Assembly: GCA_958295925.1 (NCBI GenBank)
Contig: CATQHL010000001.1
Location: 650,676 to 714,675 of the forward strand
Source of the DNA: an uncultured Acidimicrobiales bacterium
Lineage (GTDB): Bacteria > Actinomycetota > Acidimicrobiia > Acidimicrobiales > CATQHL01
DNA: 64,000 bases
Reading direction: 5' to 3'
Below are positions 8,291-17,171 of the stretch, piece after piece; position 1 is the first letter of the stretch, and each line of letters starts with the position of its first letter. The notes beneath the pieces were generated by a model. The model was not told the DNA's origin. It searched no databases and saw only the letters and a program-made list of their open reading frames with translations. The translations under genes were made by a program, and so were the position numbers.

Positions 8291-8860
8291 TCAGACCTGC
8301 ATTAGTTCCTGTTCTTTGGACTCCAGGGCTGAGGTAATACCTTTTTCCATCTCCTGGGTCAGGTCGTTCAACAATTTCGAGCCCCTGCGCACTTCGTCTT
8401 CGGATATGTCTCCATCTTTACTCATAGATTCAAGTTCACTTCGGGAGGATCTTCGGGTATTTCGCAGCGACACGCGCCCGGACTCCGCCATGGAGCGCAC
8501 CAGGCGCACCAGCTCGCGCCGCCTCTCCTCTGTCAGAGGGGGGAAAAGGAGCCTGATCACCGACCCGTCCGTGCCGGGATTCAAGCCAAGGTCGGCAGAC
8601 TGGATGGCCTTGCGGATGGATTCGACGGCGCTGCGGTCGTACGGGGAGATTACAAGCTGCTGAGCGTCGGGCACGCTGAAAGAGGCCAGCTGCTGCAGAT
8701 GCACCTCGGCGCCGTGATAGTTAACCAAAACCCGCTCCACGATGATCGAGGACGCCCGCCCGGTGCGAACGCCGCTGAACTCCTGTTTGGTGTGAGCGAT
8801 CGCCTTCTGCATCCGCTCACGGGCCTCTGACAAGACAAGTTCTATGAGTTCGGATTCCAT
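8291..8860 (-). CDS. frr: Ribosome recycling factor
   Basis: RRF (189 aa, typical length) splits post-termination ribosomes together with EF-G. Seen: the GVRTGRASSIIVERVLVNYHG segment, the PYDRSAVESIRKAIQ helix, and VRSMAESGRVSLRNTRR near the C-terminal arm. ATG at 8860. It sits 40 bases after pyrH and 15 bases before cdsA on the same strand. Confidence 0.97.
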   Translation of the reverse strand: MESELIELVLSEARERMQKAIAHTKQEFSGVRTGRASSIIVERVLVNYHGAEVHLQQLASFSVPDAQQLVISPYDRSAVESIRKAIQSADLGLNPGTDGSVIRLLFPPLTEERRRELVRLVRSMAESGRVSLRNTRRSSRSELESMSKDGDISEDEVRRGSKLLNDLTQEMEKGITSALESKEQELMQV

Positions 8861-8900
8861 TGAACGCCAGTACCTTCACACCGCTAATTTGACACACGAG

Positions 8901-9617
8901 TCAGGAAACAATGGTTCCCACCCGCTCTCCGTTAAGTATCGACAATACATTTCCGCGTTGCATGAGGTCAAACATCACGATCGGGAGGCTGTTTTCCATG
9001 CAGATCGTAGCGGCGGTGGCGTCCATGGCGCGCAGTCCTTTGCTGATCATGTCGAGGTAGGCGACGTGGTCCAACTTGACAGCGTCCGGGTTCGTGCGCG
9101 GGTCGTCGCTGTAGACGCCATCGGTGCCCCCGTGAGTTCCCTTGAGCAGTGCCTGAGCCTCGACCTCCACCGCCCGAAGTGCGGCAGCCGTGTCTGTGGT
9201 GAAGAACGGGTTGCCCGTTCCCGCCCCGAAAATGACAACCCTTCCCTTTTCGAGGTGCCGAATGGCTCGGCGGCGAATGTAGGGCTCGGCGATTTGCGCC
9301 ATGTGAATTGCGGTCTGCACACGGGTGGGCTGATCCTGACGCTCCAGGGCGTCTTGCAGCGCAAGAGAATTGATGAGGGTGGCGAGCATTCCCATGTAGT
9401 CGGACTGCGCCCTGTCCATCCCGCCTTTCTGGCCCCTCCAGATGTTGCCGCCCCCAACAACAACGGCGATTTCGGTGCCGGCGCTGCGTGCCAGGACCAC
9501 CTCGGAGGCGATGCGGTCAACGACTGTCACGTCCACCCCGAACCTGTCGCCTCCAGCAAACGCCTCCCCCGAGACCTTTAGCAGGACCCGGCTCCAGCCG
9601 TCGGAGGCGCGTATCAC
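8901..9617 (-). CDS. pyrH: UMP kinase
   Basis: PyrH (238 aa) phosphorylates UMP to UDP; it belongs to the amino-acid kinase fold. Seen: LLKVSGEAF, the GGGNIWRG loop, the DYMGMLAT segment, [13 protein letters not shown], and the [17 protein letters not shown] loop. The start is GTG at 9617, 13 bases after the tsf stop. The gene lies between tsf and frr as in other actinobacteria. Confidence 0.97.
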   Translation of the reverse strand: MIRASDGWSRVLLKVSGEAFAGGDRFGVDVTVVDRIASEVVLARSAGTEIAVVVGGGNIWRGQKGGMDRAQSDYMGMLATLINSLALQDALERQDQPTRVQTAIHMAQIAEPYIRRRAIRHLEKGRVVIFGAGTGNPFFTTDTAAALRAVEVEAQALLKGTHGGTDGVYSDDPRTNPDAVKLDHVAYLDMISKGLRAMDATAATICMENSLPIVMFDLMQRGNVLSILNGERVGTIVS

Positions 9618-9630
9618 GATCTGCCGGCGT

Positions 9631-10428
9631 CTAGCCCAGGTAGGCCTGCTCGAATCGAACGATCCGGCCGTCCTTCAGAGTGTCTTCCACGCTCACCTTT
9701 TCGCCGTGAAGACCCTGTTCCAGCAAGACGCTCTCGGCGAACCACGCCCTTAGGCGGCCTTCCACGATCTTCTCCCGCACCTTGGGCGGACGGTCCTCCG
9801 CCATCGCCGACGCAGACGCCCTTTGGCGCTCCAGAACATCCCCCCCCACCTCGTCGCGGTGGAGGTATCTGGGTTTCGCGAAGGCGATGTGCAGGGCAAC
9901 CTGATGCAGCACGTCGGCAGCCACGCCCGATCCTTCCACGATCACGCCGTTCACCCCCCTGCCGTCCTGTGTGTGGAGGTAGGTGTCGAGGAGATTGCCT
10001 TCGGCCGCCTCGAGCCGCTTGACGGAGCCAAGGTGGATGTTTTCCTTCTTCAAGAGGCGGAGCCTGTCTATCTGCCCTGAGAATTCCTCTATCGCTTTCG
10101 GGCCACCCGACAAGACGGCCTCGGCCGCCGCCTCGGCGCATTCCAGGAAATCCGCCGACTTGGCTGAGAAGTCCGTTTCCGATCTGAGGTGGACAAGAGC
10201 CGCCGCTACGCCGGATGAGGCAAGGGCGACCGCCCCTTCGTTTGCCTCCCTTGAAGCCCGCTCGGCGGCTTTCGTGAGGCCGCGTCGTTTGAGGATCTCC
10301 TCGGCCTCGGAGAAATCGCCCTCGGCCTCGACGAGGGAGCGCTTGGCGTCCATCATCCCGGCCCCGGTGGCGTCGCGAAGGGCCTTGACCTCCTTGGCTG
10401 AAATTGGCTTGGGTGATGCGTTGCTCAT
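9631..10428 (-). CDS. tsf: Elongation factor Ts
   Basis: EF-Ts (265 aa) is the nucleotide exchange factor of EF-Tu. The N-terminal UBA-like module contains the signature [16 protein letters not shown], followed by the [19 protein letters not shown] segment and the core domain with [15 protein letters not shown] at 10428, 9 bases after the rpsB stop, the standard rpsB-tsf pair. Confidence 0.97.
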   Translation of the reverse strand: MSNASPKPISAKEVKALRDATGAGMMDAKRSLVEAEGDFSEAEEILKRRGLTKAAERASREANEGAVALASSGVAAALVHLRSETDFSAKSADFLECAEAAAEAVLSGGPKAIEEFSGQIDRLRLLKKENIHLGSVKRLEAAEGNLLDTYLHTQDGRGVNGVIVEGSGVAADVLHQVALHIAFAKPRYLHRDEVGGDVLERQRASASAMAEDRPPKVREKIVEGRLRAWFAESVLLEQGLHGEKVSVEDTLKDGRIVRFEQAYLG

Positions 10429-10437
10429 TGTTGAAAC

Positions 10438-12021
10438 CTAACGGCTCTTCCTGCGCCGGCCGAAGATTGATTTCTTGGGAACCCTTCCAACAGGCTCCTT
10501 GGATTCATCCCCTGAATCGGCCGTCGGTGGGGCTTCCTCCTCGCTCGCGGGATCTTCTCGGGTTTGAACCTTGGGCTCCTCTACCTCGGCAGGCTCCGGC
10601 GCCGCGGGCACCTCTTCCACCCCCGACGGCTGCTCTCCCTGGTCATCTGCTTTGAGGGGGATGGCAGCGGGCTCGGGAGCCTCCACGGTCGGGGCCTGCG
10701 GCTCGAGGGGCACCCCTTCTTCTGCCTGCGCTGCGCCTTCCGGCTCGGATGCAGGGGGTTCGGCGGGAGACACCTCGAGGGGCGATGCCTCCTCAGACGC
10801 ATCTGCTGCAATCTCCGAAACGGCATCTGCCGAATCAGAGGGCTCTTGGCCTTCAGCGGGATCGAGGGAATCCGGGGCTGCGTCCACGGCGGGCTCGGGC
10901 TCAACGGCGACCTCCGCGTCCACGGCGGGCTCGGAGTCGACAGGCGGCGCTGGCTCTACGACAGGCTCGGGCTCCACGGCGATCTCCGCGTCCACGGCGG
11001 GCTCGGAGTCGACAGGCGGCGCTGGCGGCGCTGGCTCTACGACAGGCTCGGGCTCGACGGGCGCTGGCTCCGCCGTCCTGGGATCTGCCACGGTGGCTTC
11101 AATTGCATCAGCCGACCCAGGCTTGGCAGGCTCGTCCTCGACTGCAGGAACTGCAGCGGCGGCTTCGGCAAGGATGCTCACGCCCTCTTCCTCCGGTTCC
11201 TCCGAGACTGCGGATTCCGCAGGGGCGGAAGGGATGGGCGCCGGCGCTTCGGCCTCGACGTCGAATACCCCAAACTTTTTGCCGGCGATCACTGCGTCCG
11301 CCATTATCCGGCACATCAGGTCGCCTGAGCGAATTGAATCGTCATTGCCCGGAATCACGTACTCCACCACATCCGGGTCGCAATTGGTGTCTACCACCGC
11401 AATAAGCGGAATCCTGAGTTTGTTGGCCTCGCTCACGGCTATGTGCTCGGTCTTGGTGTCGAGCACGAACACGGCTTCGGGAGGAGTGTCCATCTGGCCT
11501 ATTCCACCGAGATTGCGCTCGAGCTTGGCCAGCTCGCGCCTGAGGCTGAGGGCCTCCTTCTTTGGCATGGCCTCGAATTCCCCCGACTTCTGCATCCGCT
11601 GGTATTCCTGCATCTTTCGCACGCGCTTGAAGATGGTCTCGATGTTGGTGAGCATCCCGCCGAGCCAGCGCTCATTCACATACGGCATGCCGCAGCGCCT
11701 GGCGTGCATGGCCGTACTGTTCTGAATCTGCTTCTTCGTGCCTACGAACAGCAGGGTTCCGCCGTTGGCCACCACGTTTCGCACGAAGATGTACGCCTCT
11801 CTTACACGCTGCAGGGTCTGCTTGAGGTCGATTATGTAGATCCCCCCGATGTCGCCGTGAATGAACCGCTTCATCTTCGGGTTCCAGCGCCGCGTCTGAT
11901 GGCCAAAGTGGACGCCAGCACCAATCAGCTGACTCATCGTTACGACCGCTTCCGGGAAACTGGCAGGATCTGGGCGTTCGCCCGCCGTTGCCTCCGGAGC
12001 CTCTACTCGTTGATCGCTCAT
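10438..12021 (-). CDS. rpsB: 30S ribosomal protein S2 with a long acidic C-terminal extension
   Basis: S2 sits on the 30S body and helps recruit S1 and tRNA. Residues about 24-250 are a normal S2: [38 protein letters not shown], and [20 protein letters not shown]. The ATG at 12021 gives a 527-aa protein with a 22-residue lead before the usual start region; an upstream in-frame extension to 12174 is not conserved-looking and was dropped. The odd part is about 275 further residues of Pro/Ala/Glu/Val repeats ([16 protein letters not shown] units), ending in a basic tail FGRRRKSR. Normal S2 is about 230-300 aa, so the protein is roughly doubled. The role of the tail is unknown. Confidence 0.95.
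   Translation of the reverse strand: MSDQRVEAPEATAGERPDPASFPEAVVTMSQLIGAGVHFGHQTRRWNPKMKRFIHGDIGGIYIIDLKQTLQRVREAYIFVRNVVANGGTLLFVGTKKQIQNSTAMHARRCGMPYVNERWLGGMLTNIETIFKRVRKMQEYQRMQKSGEFEAMPKKEALSLRRELAKLERNLGGIGQMDTPPEAVFVLDTKTEHIAVSEANKLRIPLIAVVDTNCDPDVVEYVIPGNDDSIRSGDLMCRIMADAVIAGKKFGVFDVEAEAPAPIPSAPAESAVSEEPEEEGVSILAEAAAAVPAVEDEPAKPGSADAIEATVADPRTAEPAPVEPEPVVEPAPPAPPVDSEPAVDAEIAVEPEPVVEPAPPVDSEPAVDAEVAVEPEPAVDAAPDSLDPAEGQEPSDSADAVSEIAADASEEASPLEVSPAEPPASEPEGAAQAEEGVPLEPQAPTVEAPEPAAIPLKADDQGEQPSGVEEVPAAPEPAEVEEPKVQTREDPASEEEAPPTADSGDESKEPVGRVPKKSIFGRRRKSR
10912..11060. repeat. 72-bp in-frame repeat encoding the S2 acidic tail
   Basis: The segment starting CTCCGCGTCCACGG at 10912 recurs at 10984 with nearly identical sequence, a 72-bp (24-residue) period. 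A third, partial, diverged copy lies towards 10880. The second copy also duplicates GGCGGCGCTGG. The frame is preserved throughout, so copy-number change would lengthen or shorten the tail without breaking rpsB. Confidence 0.75.
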
Positions 12022-12126
12022 CTGTTTTTTCTTCTCCCATCGGTTGGTTGAAGCCTGCGTCCGGCACCCTTTGGGCGACCGTGGGAGGACGCAAGCGGCA
12101 CTCGTCGAAATCCTGAAACTGCAAGC

Positions 12127-12143
12127 TCGGGCGAATAGCCCGA
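12127..12143 (-). promoter_or_regulatory. Small hairpin in the rpsB leader
   Basis: TCGGGC (12127-12132) pairs with GCCCGA (12138-12143) over a 5-base loop, about 105 bases upstream of the rpsB ATG. The rpsB leader could carry an autoregulatory structure as in other bacteria, but nothing here identifies a known leader class. Confidence 0.25.
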
Positions 12144-12219
12144 ACGGACACTGAGCTCCGGTCCTTCCCGGCAAAGAACCGAGCGGCCAATAAGCCTACC
12201 GGCTGGCCCTTTGCGTCGC

Positions 12220-13191
12220 TCAGCCGCGAGGATGCGCCGTTCGGATGGTTGAGCGCAGTCGCTTCGTGCTCACATGCGTGTAAATCTGCGTGCTGGCGAG
12301 GCTCTCATGCCCGAGAAGCTCCTGCACCGAGCGCATGTCAGCCCCGCCGTCGAGGAGGTGCGTGGCGAAAGTGTGCCGGAGCGCGTGCGGATGGGCGCTC
12401 TGGTCTTTCCTGAGACGTCGGTTAAGCATGTAACGGACGTCGGCGGGAGTCAGCGGACGGGAGCGTGTGTTGAAGAAGAGCGGGCCGTCCAGGCGGAGCG
12501 CCTTGACCCCGTTGCAGGTATTTGAGACGCCTTCCTGTCTGGCCCTTTCCTCGCAATAGAGGCGGACTGCTTCAGCCGATGGTTCAGACATGGGCACCAG
12601 ACGCTGCTTCTTGCCCTTCCCCACGACCTTCATTCGGCGGGCTTCGAGGTCGATATCGGCCGGCGTCAAGGCACACAGCTCTGAGACGCGAAGACCCGAG
12701 CCGTAGAGCATCTCCACTACGGCGTCCTCCCGGAGGCGCCGCAAGATGGAGTCCTTCGTTGTAGGCGCACCTGCCCCGTCGAGCAAAGCGCCCAACGTCT
12801 CCTCCCTCAGCACCCGCGGCAGGCGTCCCGCCTGCTTGGGCGTGTATATGCCGACTGTGGGGTCACTCTCGCAGCGTCCCGACCTTGTGGCCCAGGTGAA
12901 GTAGCGACGCAGCGAGGAAGCCCGTCGCGCCACGGTTCGCGGAGCCTTGCCGTTCTGCGAGAGGCTCGCCAGATATCTCCGAATGTCGCTACGGCGCACC
13001 GCCCCTGGCCCGCCCGGCTGCCCGGCTTGCGCCGACCGGTCTTTGGCAGTCCACTTCAAGAATGCCTGCAGGTCGCCCATGTAGGCGTCGACGGTGCTCT
13101 CGGACAGGCTCAATAGGTGACTGCGAAACTCGCGGAGGCCCCACGAGAGGCATTCAAGGTCTTCGACGTCGTGATTTTCGTGCGAGTCCAC
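12220..13191 (-). CDS. xerC: Tyrosine recombinase, XerC/XerD type
   Basis: A tyrosine recombinase (323 aa) of the Xer family, which resolves chromosome dimers at dif. The N-terminal SAM-like DNA-binding domain (about 20-110) is followed by the catalytic domain. All catalytic residues are visible: Arg in GSGLRVSELC, Lys in VVGKGKKQR, His-x-x-Arg in HALRHTFATHLL, His in LLGHESL, and the nucleophile Tyr in STQIYTHV. GTG start at 13191. It follows dprA, matching the dprA-xerC order of mycobacteria, so a housekeeping Xer is more likely than a mobile-element integrase. XerC versus XerD cannot be settled from sequence alone. Confidence 0.9.
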   Translation of the reverse strand: MDSHENHDVEDLECLSWGLREFRSHLLSLSESTVDAYMGDLQAFLKWTAKDRSAQAGQPGGPGAVRRSDIRRYLASLSQNGKAPRTVARRASSLRRYFTWATRSGRCESDPTVGIYTPKQAGRLPRVLREETLGALLDGAGAPTTKDSILRRLREDAVVEMLYGSGLRVSELCALTPADIDLEARRMKVVGKGKKQRLVPMSEPSAEAVRLYCEERARQEGVSNTCNGVKALRLDGPLFFNTRSRPLTPADVRYMLNRRLRKDQSAHPHALRHTFATHLLDGGADMRSVQELLGHESLASTQIYTHVSTKRLRSTIRTAHPRG

Positions 13192-13214
13192 TCAAATCAA
13201 GGGTAATCCACCCG

Positions 13215-14363
13215 TCAGGCAAGACTGCTTCTCTCATACCAGAGTCCGCGCTGGACAACCTTCCCCTCGGCGATCAGGCGCTCAAGCCGGCAGGCCACGT
13301 CCCCCAGATGCCCCGTGGTGCGCTCCGCCAGCGTGGAAAGCGTGGCGGGCATCCACTCGAAGGCTGACAACAACTCGGTGTCCGGCGTCAGTTCCTCTGG
13401 ATCCGACGATGCCTGCCTCTCCGAGCCCGCCCCTGTTCGTCCGGCTCTTGAAGGAAGCGACTCCCTTACAACATCCATCACCACGAACAGGTCGTCGATT
13501 TCGCAAATCACACCGCAGCCGTCGGCGATGAGACGGTTTGTGCCCGCTGAGGCCGGACTCCGAATCGGGCCCGGCACCGCCATCACCACCCGCCCCCTCT
13601 TGGCGGCTTCGACGGCGGTCGTGAGCGCCCCTCCATCGACGTGCGACTCCACTACGACACAGACATCCGCGAAACTCGCCATTATGCGGTTGCGGGCGGG
13701 AAACCTCCAGCGCTCAGGCATCGTCCCCAATGGGCACTCGGAGAGAAGCAGGCCTCGTTCGCGCACTCTCCCCCAAAGCGATGCGTTGCCCTTCGGGTAG
13801 ATCCGGTCGAGTCCGCTTCCCACGACTCCCACGACCGCCGCCCCTGCGACTTCGAGGGCTCCGGAATGAGCGGCGGCGTCTATGCCCAGAGCTAGCCCCG
13901 AAACCACCCCCACACCCCTGCTTGCTGCGGCCTTTCCCAATTCGAAAGCCACCTCTGCGCCATACCTGGTACAGGTTCTGGTGCCTACGATGGTTACCAG
14001 GGGGAAGTCCAGCAAGCTTGGATCTCCCTGTGCGAACAGCACGGACGGGGCATCCGAATCACGACTCAACCGCCAGGGGTAGCACTCGCCGCCCCGTCTG
14101 ATCATTGTCACCGCTGCCTCGCAGTGCCGTCGCCAGGTCTCTTCAACGTCCTCTGTGGCCGCCTCTGCCGCCCAGCGAGCCGCCAGGTGCTCGGACACTT
14201 CGGCGGTCTTGGCGATTTTCGCCGGGATCTCGTTAATGAGCATCTGCCAGGACTGCCTTGGCGAGAGTTCCTTCAAGAGCATTTCGAGACGGGCGGGCCC
14301 CATGCCCGACAGTTTCAGCAGGGATACGAGATAAGCCTCTGCGGGTATTCCCATCGGCGTCAC
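13215..14363 (-). CDS. dprA: DNA-processing protein DprA
   Basis: DprA (382 aa) loads RecA onto incoming single-stranded DNA during natural transformation. The Rossmann-like core is clear: VTIVGTRTCTRYG, GLALGIDAAAHSGAL, GSGLDRIYPKGN, PARNRIMASFAD, and VPGPIRSPASAGTNRLIADG. An N-terminal helix-hairpin region (about 1-50) and a C-terminal winged-helix-like region (about 320-382) flank it. The start is GTG at 14363, overlapping the comM stop (GTGA), so the two are translationally coupled. Confidence 0.95.
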   Translation of the reverse strand: MTPMGIPAEAYLVSLLKLSGMGPARLEMLLKELSPRQSWQMLINEIPAKIAKTAEVSEHLAARWAAEAATEDVEETWRRHCEAAVTMIRRGGECYPWRLSRDSDAPSVLFAQGDPSLLDFPLVTIVGTRTCTRYGAEVAFELGKAAASRGVGVVSGLALGIDAAAHSGALEVAGAAVVGVVGSGLDRIYPKGNASLWGRVRERGLLLSECPLGTMPERWRFPARNRIMASFADVCVVVESHVDGGALTTAVEAAKRGRVVMAVPGPIRSPASAGTNRLIADGCGVICEIDDLFVVMDVVRESLPSRAGRTGAGSERQASSDPEELTPDTELLSAFEWMPATLSTLAERTTGHLGDVACRLERLIAEGKVVQRGLWYERSSLA

Positions 14364-15904
14364 CCGCTTGAGGAATTCGAGGCTGCCATGGCGGCAATCG
14401 ACCTGTTCAGCGACACAGGGTTCTGGCGCAGCTGCAGTGCAAGGGCCACGTCGGCCGCCCTCAGGGGGAGAGGCTTTTTCTCCAGATCGCAGATGGTGAG
14501 GGCCACGCAGCGGACTCGCTGAAGTCCCCTGGCGGACAGCCGTCCGGATGCGACCGCCGACTCGACCATCTTGGATGCCTCCTCATCCAGAGGGGCCTCA
14601 TGCTCAATGCGCTTGGCGCCGAGGGAACTGTTGCTCTTCACGCCCCTGCGGGCTGCACACTCCCGTGCCCTCAATACCCGCTCCCGCACTTTGCTGGTGG
14701 ACTCCCCGACTTTGCCGCGAAAAAGCTCGTCGACTGACGGTCGCTGCAGGAACAGGCGCATGTCGAAGCGGTCGAGCAGCGGCCCCGAGAGCCTTCTGGC
14801 ATAACGCATCCTGGCGGATTCGCTGCATCTGCACCCTCCTGGGCCGTCGGCCTGACCGCACGGGCAGGGATTCATCGAGCCGACGAACACGAACTCCGCT
14901 GGGAACGTGACCGACCCTGCCGCCCTGCTTACCCGTATCACGCCCTCTTCGAGGGGCTGACGCAGGGCGTCGAGGACTGTCGGGGAGAACTCCCCCAACT
15001 CGTCTAGAAAGAGCACCCCGCCGTGGGCGGCGCTTATCTCGCCTGGGCGCAGAGTCCGGGAGCCGCCACCCACCAGTGCCGGCATCGTCGTGCTGTGATG
15101 CGGGGAGCGAAACGGGGGGTTGCGTATCAGACCTCCAGGCGGGATCCGGAAATCTCCGGCCGAGTAGATGCGCGTGACGACGCGGGCCGTGTCCGCATCG
15201 AGAGAGGGAAGCAGTCCCGCCAGGCGGCGGGCAAGCATTGTCTTGCCTGCACCTGGCGGGCCGATCATCAGCAGGTGGTGCCCGCCTGCTGCTGCGATTT
15301 CCAGGGCCTTTCTCGCCAGGCTCTGCCCTCTTACGTCGCAGAGGTCTTCCTCTATGAGTGATTCGTCTTCGGACGGTGTTGCCAGGGGCGACGAGAACTC
15401 GCTGCGCCCCGTCAGGCACGACACTGTTTCCTGAAGCGACCCGGCGCTGAGGATTTCCTTCTCCTCAATCAGGGAGGCCTCAGCGAATGCCTTGGGCGAC
15501 ACCACTGCACAGGGGCACTCCACCGAGTCGGCCATGCTGAGCGTGCCAGGAACGCGGCGCAGCGAACCGTCGAGCCCCAACTCGGCTATGAATGCGTACT
15601 TTCGAATCGCCTCCTTCGGAATCACATCCTGGGCAACCAGCAGCCCAACTGCTATCGCCAGATCCAGGCTGGCGCCTTCCTTTCGCAGACCCGTCGGGGC
15701 AAGATTCACGGTTACACGTTTCATTGGCCAGGGGAACCCGCTGGAAAGCAGGGCGGCGCGCACGCGATCTCTCGACTCACGACAGCAAACGTCGGGCAGG
15801 CCGACGATGTTGAACCCTGGAAGCCCTGGGGAAACGTGGACTTCCACGTCCACCGGGTGGCCGATGACGCCTTGGACTACCGCCGAGGCAACGGTGGCGA
15901 GCAT
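14360..15904 (-). CDS. comM: ComM/YifB family Mg-chelatase-like AAA+ ATPase
   Basis: ComM (514 aa) is a hexameric helicase that extends recombination during natural transformation. The N-terminal ChlI/Lon-like domain reads GHPVDVEVHVSPGLPGFNIVG. The AAA+ core has Walker A GPPGAGKTMLARRLAGLLP, Walker B GVLFLDELGEF, and the zinc-finger-like CPCGQADGPGGCRC insert, followed by the C-terminal Mg-chelatase domain. I choose the ATG at 15904 because AAGGAG lies 5 bases upstream and the protein begins MLATVASAVVQGV as in homologues; the frame stays open to 16000. It is coupled to dprA and lies downstream of comF. Confidence 0.95.
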   Translation of the reverse strand: MLATVASAVVQGVIGHPVDVEVHVSPGLPGFNIVGLPDVCCRESRDRVRAALLSSGFPWPMKRVTVNLAPTGLRKEGASLDLAIAVGLLVAQDVIPKEAIRKYAFIAELGLDGSLRRVPGTLSMADSVECPCAVVSPKAFAEASLIEEKEILSAGSLQETVSCLTGRSEFSSPLATPSEDESLIEEDLCDVRGQSLARKALEIAAAGGHHLLMIGPPGAGKTMLARRLAGLLPSLDADTARVVTRIYSAGDFRIPPGGLIRNPPFRSPHHSTTMPALVGGGSRTLRPGEISAAHGGVLFLDELGEFSPTVLDALRQPLEEGVIRVSRAAGSVTFPAEFVFVGSMNPCPCGQADGPGGCRCSESARMRYARRLSGPLLDRFDMRLFLQRPSVDELFRGKVGESTSKVRERVLRARECAARRGVKSNSSLGAKRIEHEAPLDEEASKMVESAVASGRLSARGLQRVRCVALTICDLEKKPLPLRAADVALALQLRQNPVSLNRSIAAMAASNSSSG

Positions 15905-16017
15905 TATTTCTCCTTTTGCGGCAATCTGCTTGTGGCAATCTGCAGTCGCCCCGCCGCCGAAACCGCAAAAAAACGACGGGGCGACCTTGCAGAGTATCAA
16001 GCTTGAATACTGCGATC

Positions 16018-16045
16018 AGTTTACAGCAATTTCAGTAAATTACAA
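16018..16045 (-). promoter_or_regulatory. Putative comM promoter
   Basis: On the minus strand, TTGTAA (16040-16045) and TAAACT (16018-16023) are separated by 16 bases, each a 4-of-6 match to the sigma-70-type consensus. They lie in a sharply AT-rich patch (16009-16080) of an otherwise GC-rich region. The leader to the comM ATG would be about 105 bases and contains an inverted repeat of GTCGCCCCG (about 15944-15984) around an A/T run. Confidence 0.4.
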
Positions 16046-16070
16046 CTAGTTTTGCTGTTTTCCTGAAATT
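16028..16070. promoter_or_regulatory. Two TTTCAG-centred dyads upstream of comM
   Basis: AATTTCAGTAAATT (16028-16041) falls between the putative comM -10 and -35. AATTTCAGGAAAA occurs on the minus strand at 16058-16070. The centres are about 30 bp apart, close to three helical turns. A closely similar dyad lies upstream of comF at 17024-17038. This looks like a repeated operator, but the sequence alone cannot name the regulator. Confidence 0.4.
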
Positions 16071-16218
16071 AGACCTTTTGCTCCTTGACTATCGCACGCA
16101 GCCATGGGCGATGCGCCAACACGCACCGACAGCCCCTTCCCGCCTGCCAACCCCCTTTCCGCCTGACGTTGGCCTAGAGTTGACTTGGCTCGGCTAGGAC
16201 AAGCACTGGAGTTTGGCA

Positions 16219-16332
16219 TTGGGCTTTGACCCACGAAGGCGATGGCAGCGAAAGGGCATCAGCGACTACGTCTACGTGGCGCTTGGGCTGGCCATTTGCG
16301 TCGGGCTGCTCATCTGGGGGTTCTGGGGCTGA
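16219..16332 (+). CDS. Possible 37-aa single-span membrane protein
   Basis: A short plus-strand frame between the divergent comM leader and the comF 3' end. TTG at 16219 follows GGAG by 7 bases. The product begins MGFDPRRRWQRKGISDY, a basic amphipathic lead, and continues with one clean hydrophobic segment of about 20 residues (VYVALGLAICVGLLIWGF). A basic lead followed by one hydrophobic span is the pattern expected of a small inner-membrane protein. An in-frame TAG at 16195 bounds it upstream. No family is recognised. It does not overlap another gene, so it is not a shadow frame. Confidence 0.45.
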   Translation: MGFDPRRRWQRKGISDYVYVALGLAICVGLLIWGFWG

Positions 16333-16383
16333 TCGCGGCAGGCCCGCTCTGCTGCGCGCCCGATTTCCACTCTGGGGACTCCC

Positions 16384-16995
16384 TCATCGCTGTGCACAGG
16401 CGCGGCGGGCGCCGGCTCTGACTGGTGGAGTCCAGGCTGCCGTGAGTGCGCTCACCGAGCGGGCCCCGCCTGTTCTAAGCAGCGCGGCCGCTGCGGAGAG
16501 AGTGGCGCCGGTGGTGAGCACGTCATCGACTATCAGAACACTGCCCGCAGGGGTGTGGCTCAGTCTCAGGTTCGGCCCTTTCGCCCGCTCCGCGCGTGTG
16601 CGGGTGCTCTGCGGCTTGTCCCTGCCGCGTGCCAGCAGAGACCTGGAGGGCTTGCGCAGATGCCGGGCAACCGCCCTCGCCAGCACCTCGCCCTGGTCGT
16701 AGCCGCGTCGGATGCGGTTGCCACGGGTGGACGGCACCCAGGTGACCTGCTCTATTCCTTCGGGCGCCAACCCGGCCAGCGGCTTGGCCAGGCAACTCCC
16801 CAGCGTGTGGGCATTGCGGTACTTGAGCGCAAGTACCGCCTTCCTGCCCACCTCGTCATACACGAACAGCGCCCTGGCACAGTCGATGCCGGTGGGAGGC
16901 AACAGCGAAGGCGCAGGCACAAGACTGCGGGCGCACGACTCGCAGAGCAGCACCCCTAAATTCTCGCAGATTACACAGGATATCTTAAATAGCAT
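16384..16995 (-). CDS. comF: ComF family phosphoribosyltransferase-like protein
   Basis: ComF (203 aa) is needed for natural transformation in several bacteria and resembles type I phosphoribosyltransferases. The N-terminal Cys cluster CVICENLGVLLCESC (residues 7-21) is the usual zinc-ribbon site. The PRPP-binding motif VLIVDDVLTTGATL lies near residue 155, preceded by RRGYDQGEVLARAVA. ATG at 16995. The start codon lies only 6 bases from a good -10 hexamer (TATACT), so the transcript may be leaderless. It stands upstream of comM and dprA on the same strand. Confidence 0.9.
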   Translation of the reverse strand: MLFKISCVICENLGVLLCESCARSLVPAPSLLPPTGIDCARALFVYDEVGRKAVLALKYRNAHTLGSCLAKPLAGLAPEGIEQVTWVPSTRGNRIRRGYDQGEVLARAVARHLRKPSRSLLARGRDKPQSTRTRAERAKGPNLRLSHTPAGSVLIVDDVLTTGATLSAAAALLRTGGARSVSALTAAWTPPVRAGARRACAQR

Positions 16996-17001
16996 AGAAT
17001 A

Positions 17002-17038
17002 AGTATAACTTAGTAATATCTTGATATTTCAGAAATAT
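17002..17038 (-). promoter_or_regulatory. Putative leaderless comF promoter with overlapping dyads
   Basis: TATACT (17002-17007, minus strand) ends 6 bases before the comF ATG, the spacing of a leaderless transcript. Two perfect AT-rich palindromes lie just upstream and overlap each other: AATATCTTGATATT (17015-17028) and ATATTTCAGAAATAT (17024-17038). They cover the spacer and -35 region, the classical place for a repressor or activator. The second shares ATTTCAG and AAAT with the comM sites. Confidence 0.4.
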
Positions 17039-17171
17039 TAAGAAGAAGGACAAGAGCCGGAAACCCGTCGAATCAATCACATAACCCCGCTGATGTCGCG
17101 CCTCAGCTGCGGGTGCTGGCCCCGTTATCCTGCGCCCTTCGCTGAAACCGGGGGTCGTGCCCTACCCTTTC

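Noticed and set aside
10564..11725. Plus-strand frames of 250-384 codons rich in Gly/Ser/Thr/Ala
   Set aside because: Antisense of the repetitive S2 tail; the S2 core on the other strand is unmistakable.
12022..12174. In-frame N-terminal extension of S2 by 51 residues
   Set aside because: The extension is not S2-like; ATG at 12021 has an acceptable GGGAGAAG upstream and fits known S2 starts.
12220..13191. Tyrosine recombinase considered as a mobile-element integrase
   Set aside because: It sits in the conserved dprA-xerC neighbourhood with no attachment site, cargo or excisionase nearby.
15905..16000. In-frame extension of comM to 16000
   Set aside because: The strong AAGGAG before 15904 and the conserved MLATVASA start decide against it.
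16046..16234. 62-codon minus-strand frame
   Set aside because: No ribosome-binding site, no protein-like pattern, and it lies across the comM promoter region.
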